From an uncultured Christensenellaceae bacterium (GTDB taxonomy: Bacteria; Bacillota; Clostridia; Christensenellales; UBA3700): DNA of 64,000 nt. Within the stretch, counting starts at the first letter, position 1; every line of letters begins with the position of its first letter. Below, piece by piece: positions 9,471 to 17,481 of this stretch. The notes under the pieces are model-generated. The model worked only from the letters and a program-made list of their open reading frames with translations. It was not told the DNA's origin and searched no databases. Location: contig CAJUOU010000005.1 of NCBI GenBank assembly GCA_910588545.1, positions 54,328 through 118,327 on the forward strand, in the 5' to 3' direction. The translations under genes were made by a program, and so were the position numbers.

Positions 9471-10294
9471 TCACACTTTTAAAACAATTTAATATCGATT
9501 TTTGTGCGGTAAATGACGGAAACATTACAAATATAGTTTTTATGTTGCCGTATAAACCTTTTGATAATTACCCTAAAAACTGTGCGGTTATAGATAGTTT
9601 TTATATCGCATCAAATACTTTATACAAAAAGGTTGCGGAGATTGAAAAAGTAGTTTGTGATAGCGGATTTACAGTAGTTAAAAGACCTTTGCATTTAAAA
9701 AAAATAGCAGAGCAAGGCGGGCTTGGTACGGTTTTGGACAATATGCTTTTGGTCAATAAAAAGTATGGCTCGAAAGTGACATTGCAAGGACTTTCGGTAC
9801 AAGGTAAGTTCGAATATATCGTAAATGAAAAGGTGGATAAAATTTGTCCTAGTTGCAGGGCATGCGACAAGGCTTGCCCAAACAATGCTTTATGCCAAGG
9901 TGTATTTACCCGCGAAAATTGTATACGTCATAAGCAAGACTTTTCTAAAGATTATTTTGCAGTTATAGGCAACCGTGTGCTTGGTTGTTCCGAGTGCCAA
10001 AAAGTATGTCCGTATAACAGTCATATTGGTAGTGAGGTTATGCCTAAAGCCGTGCAACAAATTTTTGATTACAAAAATATTTTTTATATGATAAAAAATG
10101 GAAGAAAAGGACTTGCTCCGCTTGCAAATTTGATTGGAAGTAATATGGCTCGCCCGACTTTTATATTTAATCTTACGGTGAATTGTCTGCTTGCATCTCA
10201 TAATTTTAAGTACACTGATATTATTAGTACATTTATGTCAAGCGACAACAAAGATATAAGCGCAAAAGCAAAATTTTATCTGGAAAAAATTTAA
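9464..10294 (+). CDS. Short epoxyqueuosine reductase (QueG)-like iron-sulfur protein
   Basis: A 276-residue protein whose middle holds a double 4Fe-4S ferredoxin pattern: CPSCRACDKACP, then a lone Cys, then GCSECQKVCP. This arrangement and the flanking sequence match QueG, the cobalamin-dependent enzyme that reduces epoxyqueuosine in tRNA. QueG proteins are usually 310-390 residues; here the N-terminal cobalamin-binding half is shortened. Either the enzyme is a compact variant or it performs a different reduction. No other queuosine gene is in the window. Start and stop are intact, with translational coupling to YqeY, so it is not an obvious pseudogene. Confidence 0.7.
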   Translation: MLITLLKQFNIDFCAVNDGNITNIVFMLPYKPFDNYPKNCAVIDSFYIASNTLYKKVAEIEKVVCDSGFTVVKRPLHLKKIAEQGGLGTVLDNMLLVNKKYGSKVTLQGLSVQGKFEYIVNEKVDKICPSCRACDKACPNNALCQGVFTRENCIRHKQDFSKDYFAVIGNRVLGCSECQKVCPYNSHIGSEVMPKAVQQIFDYKNIFYMIKNGRKGLAPLANLIGSNMARPTFIFNLTVNCLLASHNFKYTDIISTFMSSDNKDISAKAKFYLEKI

Positions 10295-10333
10295 CTAAAT
10301 CAAATTTGACAAAATAATACAAAAGTAGTAAAA

Positions 10334-10373
10334 ATACCCCTAAGCTAAATGGTATAATTAGGCTTAGGGGTAT
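10334..10373 (+). promoter_or_regulatory. Palindrome enclosing an extended -10 promoter
   Basis: ATACCCCTAAGC and GCTTAGGGGTAT are perfect 12-base inverted repeats separated by 16 bases. The centre contains TGGTATAAT, an exact extended -10 element, and the gene start follows five bases after the right arm. The right arm also supplies the only ribosome-binding-like sequence (AGGGG). Transcription would begin near 10365, inside the right arm, so the palindrome more likely acts as a DNA operator than as an RNA hairpin. Confidence 0.6.
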
Positions 10374-10377
10374 TGTC

Positions 10378-11511
10378 ATGATATATTCACAGTTTGAAAA
10401 CAGAATAGCTAAATGCAAAAATGTAAGAATTGAAAATAATATAAAAGAAGAACTGCTTTCGGATATTAAAAAATTGACTAAAGCTGGTGTAATTTATATT
10501 GTTTATGAAAAAAATAAATTCGAGCTTGCTAAAAGATTGGAAAGCATGGTATCTCGTGCGGGATATAATGTTCAAATTATGCCATTTACAGACGATATGC
10601 TTTGGGAAGAACTAGAGTGTAATTGCGAGGGATTACTTTTGTTAGGTAGTGGTCCCGCACAATGCTATAACGGCAAAAAATGTATTTTGCTTGCTGACAA
10701 TCTCGATTTATATAATGTTTTGCATAAAGAATATTATTCCGTTATTGTGGATATCAATGAGATATTAACCTTTAACTGCAATCAAATAGCCGCGGGATAT
10801 GGCGGGCTAATGAACAAATTAGCTGCATGTTTTGACTACAGGATATATTGCATAAGTTATAGCAATAATCTTGATTTGGACATAGTGGAAGAAATTCAAG
10901 GATTGATTTGCGATTTGTTTAATAAAAACTATTTATTTAACTATGATAGTTCTTTTGTAAGAGATTTAACTGCGACTATTATTAATGTAGGATTGCTTGA
11001 GGGTATGCTTGAGGACAGCAGCATTTTAAACGGCTACGATATTTGCAGTAAGCTTGTAAAAAATGTAGCAAAAAGTAATCACTCTGTAAACGAGTTTGCT
11101 ATGCTTGTAGGTTGGTTTGCAGTCAATACCATTAAAAGTTTGATAAAAAGGGAAAATAAGGATTTGTTTTTGCCTTGTGACATTATGTCGGATATTGATT
11201 TTGTTTCCGAAAAAGGGAATGTTCCAAGATTGGAATTGTTAAAACTTACGGAAAAAATTGTGGCAAATGAGTATATAAGATTGGCGTTTATAAGTCAAGA
11301 GTATGCTGCCGAGATTAAAAAATATATAGATAGCATATATGCCGCTTGCTGTAATGCAATGAAAAATTTTAGAAGAATTTACTATGATGCAGGGCTTGAA
11401 ATAGCGGCAAGTATAACCATGAAAGAACTCAGTGAATGTGTTTTAAAAGGCCTTGCATTTAATCCTCAGTATAGTTACCTTAAAATGCTTAGGATAGTTG
11501 GCGCTGCTTAA
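10378..11511 (+). CDS. Uncharacterised protein, possible DHQ-synthase/Fe-alcohol-dehydrogenase-like fold
   Basis: A 377-residue soluble protein not firmly recognised. The first 100 residues alternate strands and helices (IYIVYEKNKFELAKRLES; LLLLGSG near residue 93), resembling the nucleotide-binding half of the dehydroquinate synthase/glycerol dehydrogenase superfamily. The rest is mainly helical, as in that superfamily, but the usual GGG-T/S motif and a clear metal-binding His set are missing. It stands alone between a palindromic promoter and an intrinsic terminator, so it is a single-gene unit. The assignment is a weak fold guess; the gene itself is well supported by length and its own signals. 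Confidence 0.8.
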   Translation: MIYSQFENRIAKCKNVRIENNIKEELLSDIKKLTKAGVIYIVYEKNKFELAKRLESMVSRAGYNVQIMPFTDDMLWEELECNCEGLLLLGSGPAQCYNGKKCILLADNLDLYNVLHKEYYSVIVDINEILTFNCNQIAAGYGGLMNKLAACFDYRIYCISYSNNLDLDIVEEIQGLICDLFNKNYLFNYDSSFVRDLTATIINVGLLEGMLEDSSILNGYDICSKLVKNVAKSNHSVNEFAMLVGWFAVNTIKSLIKRENKDLFLPCDIMSDIDFVSEKGNVPRLELLKLTEKIVANEYIRLAFISQEYAAEIKKYIDSIYAACCNAMKNFRRIYYDAGLEIAASITMKELSECVLKGLAFNPQYSYLKMLRIVGAA

Positions 11512-11596
11512 ATATAAAAAAATTAAAGGAATTTGACAATTTTTTTGTTATAAGTAATGATATTTGATAAAAGCTAACTAGTAAATCGAGTAATAT

Positions 11597-11628
11597 AACC
11601 CGCAATTAACTTGCGGGTTTTGCTGTTT
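11597..11628 (+). terminator. Intrinsic terminator
   Basis: AACCCGCAA and TTGCGGGTT form a nine-pair GC-rich stem with a five-base loop, followed by a T-rich stretch. It ends the preceding plus-strand gene and directly abuts the stop of the converging minus-strand gene. Confidence 0.85.
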
Positions 11629-12411
11629 TCACTCATTCTTTTTCCTTTCAAAAATTTCGTATTTACCATTGTACTTTTGTGAACGTCCCCTTATCACGCA
11701 AATTATTGCAAAAACTATATTGATTGACCCTAAAACAATATAGTAAGTTTTAAAAGGAATAATAAAGCTGAATGCAAATAAAATGATTGCAACAAAAAGG
11801 AATCTTTTTATATTTGACATATCAAAAATTATATCGAAAATGTTGGAAGAATAATTTAGTTTCCCTATTTTTACATCCAACTTATCGGATAGCATTTTAT
11901 GTGATTTTAACAATTTAAATACGATTTTCAAGGGGATAAATTTTAAATTATCTGCAAAATTAAATAAAGTTATCGCAGCATTTTTAGGTAATTCCTTTGC
12001 AATCAAATAGCATTTTTCCGCATTGTTGTCGTGTGCGGTTTTACTGCACTTTAAAATTTCATCAGGCGAAATACTTCCGAATTTAATACTTGCCATTATC
12101 ATAATATTTTGAGGGGAAATTAAAAAGTTTTCCCGTTTTTCAAAATTCATACCGTCAAATATTTTTATAAGTTTATCATATATGTAGCTTGCACCTTGCA
12201 CGCTTACATATAGCTCGAAATTTTTATAGTTGACTTTGGAACGAGTGATTTTTTGAATTGCGGAAATAACAAGTAATCCAAGCAGCGCAAACAGAGTTGC
12301 TAGGATAATTTTTATCGTAACATTTTCGGTAAAAAAGTGGCAAACCAAATAAAATGGAATAAACAAGCATATTACGGTAAGCAACTTGTCAATTATACTT
12401 CTTATTTTCAT
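11629..12411 (-). CDS. Four-span membrane protein with possible degenerate Mrr-like domain
   Basis: A 260-residue protein with two membrane spans at the N-terminus (about residues 10-28 and 33-53) and two near the C-terminus (about 205-221 and 224-243). The soluble middle (about 60-200) faces one side. Its pattern, an aliphatic strand, ISPDEILKC, a Lys-containing strand (KCYLIAKE) and a following helix, vaguely recalls the core of Mrr-type restriction-endonuclease-like domains seen in membrane-linked proteins. The catalytic D-x-K set is not evident. This is inference from spacing only. The gene converges on its neighbour and is divergent from nadD-yqeK. A weak AGG site precedes the start. Confidence 0.72.
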   Translation of the reverse strand: MKIRSIIDKLLTVICLFIPFYLVCHFFTENVTIKIILATLFALLGLLVISAIQKITRSKVNYKNFELYVSVQGASYIYDKLIKIFDGMNFEKRENFLISPQNIMIMASIKFGSISPDEILKCSKTAHDNNAEKCYLIAKELPKNAAITLFNFADNLKFIPLKIVFKLLKSHKMLSDKLDVKIGKLNYSSNIFDIIFDMSNIKRFLFVAIILFAFSFIIPFKTYYIVLGSINIVFAIICVIRGRSQKYNGKYEIFERKKNE

Positions 12412-12485
12412 ACCTAAAGTATTGCCGCAAATTAAAATATAATAACCGATTGCAAGTTAAATTGCAAATAAATTAAAAAAAGCCG

Positions 12486-12514
12486 TTGCTAAATGCAATA
12501 AAATAATGTATAAT
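12486..12514 (+). promoter_or_regulatory. Promoter that places +1 at the nadD-yqeK start codon
   Basis: TTGCTA, 17 bases, TATAAT. Six bases separate the -10 from the ATG at 12521, so the predicted transcription start coincides with the start codon. Confidence 0.65.
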
Positions 12515-12520
12515 ATTTCT

Positions 12521-13651
12521 ATGAGTAAATTTATCGGAGTTTATGGCGGTGCTTTTGACCCGCCGCATATTTCGCATATTTTGACGGCAAAAGCCTTGAT
12601 ACGCGAGCGAAATTATGACAATTTAATATTATTACCAAGTCACAATCCACCGCATAAAAACTTGTCTGCGTCGGATAGCGACAGAATTAAAATGTTGCAG
12701 CTTGTGGCAGATGATAAAATGATTGTATCTGATTTGGAAATCAAAAGGTGCGGCATAGGTTATACTGCCGATTATTTGCCTGAAATTATAAAAATTTACG
12801 GGGATAATATTGAGTATATAATTGGTGGCGATAGCTTTTTAAATTTCGATAAATGGCATAAACCGCTTGAGATTTTAAAACTTGTACCTATTTTGGTAGT
12901 TGCAAGGGACGGCGAAAAAGAAAAATTGTTTGACAAACTTAAGGAGTATGACAAAGTTTGTAAAAAAGGTATCACGATTGCAAATTTTATGCCTGAAAGT
13001 ATGTCATCTAGCGAAATTCGAAACAGATTGCGTTTGCATTTGAGGGTGGACGAAATGCTTGACGAAAAGATTGCAGAATATATTGCAAACAATAATTTAT
13101 ATAACGAATACCAAAGCATTTTAACTCAGTTGAAAAATAGTATAAGCGAAGAAAGACTTTTGCATACTAAAGGTGTCGTGTTGTTCGCCTTAAAGTACGC
13201 GGACAGATTGAAATTGGATTATAACAAAGTTTTTACTGCAAGCCTTTTGCACGATTGCGCTAAAAACAATGGCGATTACAGCTATATTTTTGAGCAAAAT
13301 TTGGTGCCTCTCGATTGCAAAAACACTCCTATAGCACACGCTTTTTGCGGTAGCGTAGTTGCTAAAAATGAGTACGGGATACAAGATGCGGAGGTTTTGG
13401 ACGCAATATATTGTCACACTACGGCAAAACCGCAAATGAGCAAGCTTGCAAAGTTGGTTTATTGTGCGGATATGTTGGAAGACGGAAGGCATTTTGACGG
13501 AGTGGAAGAACTTAGGAAGATTTTTGACAATGATTTTGAGAAAGGCTTTTTCGCTTGCTTGGAGCATACAGTAAAGTATTTGATGACATGTGGAGGGGAA
13601 ATTTATCCGTTGACATTGGATGCATACAACTATTACAAAAGCAAAAAATAA
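12521..13651 (+). CDS. nadD: NadD-YqeK fusion: nicotinate-nucleotide adenylyltransferase plus HD-domain hydrolase
   Basis: A 376-residue fusion. Residues 1 to about 195 are NadD, which adenylylates nicotinate mononucleotide in NAD synthesis: GVYGGAFDPPHISH is the nucleotidyltransferase motif and SSSEIRNRL the ISST-type motif. The remainder is YqeK, an HD-domain Ap4A hydrolase: H-D in LLHDCAKNNGDY and the family motif VYCADMLEDGRHFDGV. The two are usually separate adjacent genes; fused forms are known, for example in mollicutes. RsfS follows, the normal neighbour. An ATG 15 bases upstream overlaps the -10 element and has no ribosome binding site, so this ATG is preferred; it also lacks one and may be read from a leaderless transcript. 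Confidence 0.93.
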   Translation: MSKFIGVYGGAFDPPHISHILTAKALIRERNYDNLILLPSHNPPHKNLSASDSDRIKMLQLVADDKMIVSDLEIKRCGIGYTADYLPEIIKIYGDNIEYIIGGDSFLNFDKWHKPLEILKLVPILVVARDGEKEKLFDKLKEYDKVCKKGITIANFMPESMSSSEIRNRLRLHLRVDEMLDEKIAEYIANNNLYNEYQSILTQLKNSISEERLLHTKGVVLFALKYADRLKLDYNKVFTASLLHDCAKNNGDYSYIFEQNLVPLDCKNTPIAHAFCGSVVAKNEYGIQDAEVLDAIYCHTTAKPQMSKLAKLVYCADMLEDGRHFDGVEELRKIFDNDFEKGFFACLEHTVKYLMTCGGEIYPLTLDAYNYYKSKK

Positions 13652-13692
13652 TACTAAATATACAGTGAAATTTATTTTACAAAGGAGAGAAT

Positions 13693-14052
13693 ATGGAATT
13701 TACAGCAGAGCAAATAAAAGATATGGTGGTAGAGGCTTGTCTTGATAAAAAGGCAAAAGATATTGCCGTAATAAAAGTTGACCACTTGACAGTTATTGCA
13801 GATTATTTGGTGGTTGCAAGCGGAAAATCTACATCGCAAGTAAAAGCTATTGCAAACAATATCGATGATTTTTTGTCAAAAGCGGGTGTAGAGCCAATCG
13901 GTAGAGAGGGTATACCCGAGGGTAGATGGGCGGTTGTCGATTACGGCGTGGTACTAGCACACGTATTTAACGAAGAAAGCAGAAAACTTTACCTACTTGA
14001 CCAACTTTGGAGTGACGGAAGTAATGTGACTTTTGTCGAGGATGTTAAGTAA
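13693..14052 (+). CDS. rsfS: Ribosome silencing factor RsfS
   Basis: A 119-residue Iojap/RsfS-family protein. Typical features are KAKDIAVIKV, the DYLVVASGKS segment, GREGIPEGRWAVVDYGVVLAHVF and the C-terminal W-S-D-G. RsfS binds ribosomal protein uL14 and prevents subunit joining during starvation. It follows nadD-yqeK in the conserved order found across Bacillota. An AAAGGAGAG ribosome binding site lies six bases before the start. Confidence 0.95.
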   Translation: MEFTAEQIKDMVVEACLDKKAKDIAVIKVDHLTVIADYLVVASGKSTSQVKAIANNIDDFLSKAGVEPIGREGIPEGRWAVVDYGVVLAHVFNEESRKLYLLDQLWSDGSNVTFVEDVK

Positions 14053-14070
14053 GCTAGGGGAAATTTAGAT

Positions 14071-14499
14071 TTGCATATTTTGGTAAAGTTTGCTAATAAT
14101 AAAAGTATGAGTAACTTTATTATTTATGAAAATGTGCAATATGCACCAATACCTTATATTAACGGCGGAAGTTTTGATTTGTATCAGGCTGCAAATGACA
14201 ATGCTAATTACGATTTAGTACAAATTGTAGCGGGAGTGGAAAAAGTAAGACAAGTCGTATGCTATCAAATGGGAAACGGAGAGGTACTTGTAGGAGTGCT
14301 TTCAGAGCCGCTATTCAGTTTGACCGAACGCTTGACTTTATTGCAAGGTGTGGAGAATACTGTTAAGGAATATACTAAAAATAATGTGTATGTTACCTTG
14401 GATACCGACCTTTTTGTAGCAATAAGTAAATGTAAAGAAGATGCAAAAGCAAGTCAAATTAAAGAGTTTATTATTAGACGAAACAGTGCTAGAATGTAA
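14071..14499 (+). CDS. Uncharacterised protein, weakly like sporulation YhcN/YlaJ domains
   Basis: A 142-residue protein not firmly recognised. The C-terminal half (LTLLQGVENTVKEYTKNN, then VYVTLDTDLFVAI) alternates helix and strand much as in YhcN/YlaJ-type domains, but there is no lipoprotein signal and the similarity is a weak impression. It has no membrane segment. It follows RsfS by 18 bases and probably shares its transcript. The start is uncertain: this TTG lies ten bases after AGGGG, whereas an in-frame ATG at 14107 lacks a ribosome binding site. Confidence 0.7.
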   Translation: MHILVKFANNKSMSNFIIYENVQYAPIPYINGGSFDLYQAANDNANYDLVQIVAGVEKVRQVVCYQMGNGEVLVGVLSEPLFSLTERLTLLQGVENTVKEYTKNNVYVTLDTDLFVAISKCKEDAKASQIKEFIIRRNSARM

Positions 14500-14515
14500 A
14501 ATTTATAAAAAAGTC

Positions 14516-14544
14516 TTGCCTTTTGTAAAGTTTTATGCTATAAT
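14516..14544 (+). promoter_or_regulatory. Promoter of the response regulator
   Basis: TTGCCT, 17 bases, TATAAT, with the gene start 30 bases downstream behind an AGGAGAAGG ribosome binding site. Confidence 0.75.
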
Positions 14545-14574
14545 TATGTAAATTCAATTAGGAGAAGGTTTAAA

Positions 14575-15258
14575 ATGAAATATTCAATTTACGCTGTAGA
14601 TGATGATGAAAGCATTAGAGACTTATATAAGTACACGTTTGAGCCTTTAGGCTACGAGTGCAGAACATTTCATTCAGCAGAAGAATTGTTTGTCGCATTG
14701 GAAAAGAATTTGCCTAATGTTTTATTAATGGATGTTATGTTGCCAGGTATGGATGGCATTTCGGCGGTTAAAATTCTTCGCGAACAATATCAAACTTTAT
14801 CAATAATTATTGTAAGTAGCAAGAGTGATGAAATCAGTAAAGTTCGCGGCTTGGATTCCGGTGCTGATGACTACATAGCAAAACCGTTTGGGGTGCTTGA
14901 GTTGGTTGCAAGGGTTAAAGTTAGCATTCGCAAACAAAATTTTGCAAAAGAAGAGTCAACTGTGTTCGAAGCAGGAGATTTGCTTTTGAACAATGATGAG
15001 CATATTGTTACCGTAAATGGTAACGTGGTAAGAATGACTTTGAAAGAATTTAATTTGTTAAAACTTTTAATGTCAAAAGCGGGCAATGTAGTGCCAAGAG
15101 AGTCAATACTTAATGATGTTTGGGGCTTTGAATACTATGGTAAAACTCGCACTTTGGATATGCATGTCAAGTCTTTAAGAAGTAAGCTTTCGGAATTTAG
15201 TAATAAAGATTACATTCAAACAATTCGTGGTGTCGGTTATAAGTTTATCAATCAATAA
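14575..15258 (+). CDS. OmpR/PhoB-family response regulator (orphan)
   Basis: A 227-residue two-domain transcription regulator. The receiver domain has acidic pocket DDD at residues 9-11, phospho-acceptor Asp53 in LLMDVMLPGMDG and conserved Lys103 in AKPFG. The C-terminal winged helix contains LTLKEFNLLKLL and ends in IRGVGYKF, both typical of the PhoB/OmpR class. No sensor kinase gene lies next to it or elsewhere in the window, so its partner is unlinked. It is monocistronic, with its own promoter and a strong terminator. Target genes cannot be inferred from the sequence. Confidence 0.93.
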   Translation: MKYSIYAVDDDESIRDLYKYTFEPLGYECRTFHSAEELFVALEKNLPNVLLMDVMLPGMDGISAVKILREQYQTLSIIIVSSKSDEISKVRGLDSGADDYIAKPFGVLELVARVKVSIRKQNFAKEESTVFEAGDLLLNNDEHIVTVNGNVVRMTLKEFNLLKLLMSKAGNVVPRESILNDVWGFEYYGKTRTLDMHVKSLRSKLSEFSNKDYIQTIRGVGYKFINQ

Positions 15259-15274
15259 CAAAATGAATTTTAAA

Positions 15275-15304
15275 ATATGCCTTAATGCAAGGCATATTTT
15301 TTTT
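15275..15304 (+). terminator. Intrinsic terminator
   Basis: ATATGCCTT and AAGGCATAT form a nine-pair stem with a five-base loop, followed by a run of T. It lies 17 bases after the response regulator stop. Confidence 0.88.
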
Positions 15305-15425
15305 GCAAAAACCTGTCGAAAACCGTACCTAATAGCGATTATATTGCACTTTATTTAGATATGGTAAAGCTTTAGTTTATGGATAAGGATAGGACTAGTT
15401 TACAAAATATAATAAAAGTTATCCC

Positions 15426-15454
15426 TTGACTTTACAGTAAATTAATGTTAAAAT
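15426..15454 (+). promoter_or_regulatory. Promoter of the YgiQ gene
   Basis: TTGACT, 17 bases, TAAAAT preceded by TGT (extended -10). It stands 17 bases before the start codon and just upstream of its AGAGG site. Confidence 0.7.
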
Positions 15455-15471
15455 TTTTAAAGAGGTAATAT

Positions 15472-17403
15472 ATGAGTTTTTTGGCAGTAAAAAAAGAAGA
15501 ATTAAACGGGGTACAACCCGATTTTATATATGTGACGGGGGAGGCGTATTGCGACCACCCATCTTTTGGCACTGCTATAATTACCAGAATGTTAGAGCAT
15601 GAAGGATTTTTAGTTGCCGTTATTCCACAACCGCAAAAAGATAGTGATTATACAGAGTTTGGATGTCCTAAATACGGATTTTTTGTATCAAGCGGCGTTG
15701 TTGACAGTATGGTAAACAACTATACTGTTGCAAAAATTCCGCGAACCCGTGATGTTTACAGCGAGGGCGGAGACGTCGGTAAAAGACCTGATAGAGCGGT
15801 TACGGTTTACACAAAAGCATTAAAAAGACTTTTCCCCAATACGCCTGTTGTTATCGGCGGTATAGAAGCATCGCTTAGAAGATTTGCTCACTATGATTAT
15901 TGGGCGGATAAAGTTTTGCCAAGTATTTTAGTAGACTGCGGTGCTGATTTGCTAATTTATGGAATGGGCGAAACACCGATTTTGGATATTGCAAGCAGGA
16001 TTAAAAAGGGAATTCCTCTTAATAAAATGCGTGATATAGAGGGGATTTGTTATTTGGAAAGATTTGAAAATCTGTCAAAAAAATTAAAAAGTCAAATTGA
16101 GGAACATTCTGCTTTATTTTGTCCTGGTTTTGAGGAAGTTGTTGAAAGTAAAAAGTCTTATGTAAAAGCATTTAATATGCAATCGCAAAACAATGACCAT
16201 TTGACAGGAAAAATTTTGTTGCAAAAACAAGTCGACGGCAAATATTTGGTGCAAAATATCCCCCAACGGGCTTGTAGTGTTGAGGAAATGGATATGGTTT
16301 ACAGTTTGCCTTACGAAAGGACATATCATCCTATGTACACTCGCGGTGTACCTGCTATCGAGGAAGTTAAATTTTCGGTAACATCACAAAGAGGATGTTT
16401 TGGCGGTTGTAGCTATTGTGCAATTACCTACCACCAAGGCAGGATAATACAAAAACGCAGTAAGGAATCTATAATTCGCGAAGTTAAAATTTTTACCCAA
16501 GATAAAGATTTTAAAGGTTATGTGCACGATGTGGGCGGGCCTACAGCAAACTTTAGGAATATTGCGTGTAAATACCAAAAGAAAAGCGGAGTTTGCTTAA
16601 AGAAAAATTGTATAGGTTACAAGCCTTGTGCAAATTTAGAGGTTTCTCATACTGAATATTTAGACTTGTTGCGTGAGCTTAGAGAACTTGAAGGGGTTAA
16701 AAAAGTATTTATCCGCAGTGGGATAAGATACGACTATTTAATGATGGATGGCAGTGACGAGTTTTTGATTGAATTGATAAAACATCATGTTAGCGGACAG
16801 TTAAAAGTTGCGCCCGAACATACGGAAGACAGTGTGCTTAAACTTATGAATAAACCACCTTTCCGAGTTTATAAAGAGTTTAAAGCAAAGTATGACTCCA
16901 TCAATCAAAGGCTTGGCAAAAAGCAATATTTAGTACCTTATTTAATATCTTCCCACCCGGGGTGTACTATAGCTGATGCAGTAAGGCTTGCAGAATATTT
17001 GAAGAGCATTAACTATATGCCTGAACAAGTGCAAGATTTTTATCCAACACCTTCGACAAAATCTACTTGTATGTATTATACAGGTCTTAATCCCGACACA
17101 TTGGAGGAAATTTTTGTCCCTAAAAGCAAGGAAGAAAAACGTATGCAAAGGGCGTTGTTGCAATATCGTAAAAAAGAAAACTACGATATCGTTCACAAGG
17201 CACTTGAGCTTGCAGGGAGGAAAGATTTGATTGGTTTTGGTGCAAATTGCCTTATAAAACCTACAAAGGAAGAGGCGATAAAAAACAGTTTGTCCAAAAG
17301 TGCTAATGTTAAAAATGCCGTAAAACCTCGCAACAATAAAAACAATGGCAAAAATGCTTTTTCCAAAAACAAAAACAGCAGTAGTAAAGGCAAAAAGAAA
17401 TAA
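15472..17403 (+). CDS. YgiQ-family radical SAM protein
   Basis: A 643-residue protein with the YgiQ order: an N-terminal region with B12-binding-like topology (VIGGIEASLRRFAHYDYW), the radical SAM core with CxxxCxxC at Cys309, Cys313 and Cys316 in RGCFGGCSYCA, then the family-specific C-terminal part. The last 40 residues are a Lys/Asn/Ser-rich low-complexity tail, probably unstructured. YgiQ enzymes are widespread but their reaction is not known to me. The gene has its own promoter and ends at a terminator shared with the converging lipoprotein gene. AGAGG precedes the start. Confidence 0.93.
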   Translation: MSFLAVKKEELNGVQPDFIYVTGEAYCDHPSFGTAIITRMLEHEGFLVAVIPQPQKDSDYTEFGCPKYGFFVSSGVVDSMVNNYTVAKIPRTRDVYSEGGDVGKRPDRAVTVYTKALKRLFPNTPVVIGGIEASLRRFAHYDYWADKVLPSILVDCGADLLIYGMGETPILDIASRIKKGIPLNKMRDIEGICYLERFENLSKKLKSQIEEHSALFCPGFEEVVESKKSYVKAFNMQSQNNDHLTGKILLQKQVDGKYLVQNIPQRACSVEEMDMVYSLPYERTYHPMYTRGVPAIEEVKFSVTSQRGCFGGCSYCAITYHQGRIIQKRSKESIIREVKIFTQDKDFKGYVHDVGGPTANFRNIACKYQKKSGVCLKKNCIGYKPCANLEVSHTEYLDLLRELRELEGVKKVFIRSGIRYDYLMMDGSDEFLIELIKHHVSGQLKVAPEHTEDSVLKLMNKPPFRVYKEFKAKYDSINQRLGKKQYLVPYLISSHPGCTIADAVRLAEYLKSINYMPEQVQDFYPTPSTKSTCMYYTGLNPDTLEEIFVPKSKEEKRMQRALLQYRKKENYDIVHKALELAGRKDLIGFGANCLIKPTKEEAIKNSLSKSANVKNAVKPRNNKNNGKNAFSKNKNSSSKGKKK

Positions 17404-17431
17404 TTTTATTAACACATAATTTAATAAATAA

Positions 17432-17468
17432 AAAAATCAACCAAATTGCTTTGGTTGATTTTTGTTTT
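17432..17468. terminator. Bidirectional intrinsic terminator
   Basis: AAAAATCAACCAAA and TTTGGTTGATTTTT form a 14-pair stem with a four-base loop, with T-runs on both strands. It serves the converging YgiQ and lipoprotein genes. Confidence 0.9.
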
Positions 17469-17481
17469 TAAGTGATTTTAA

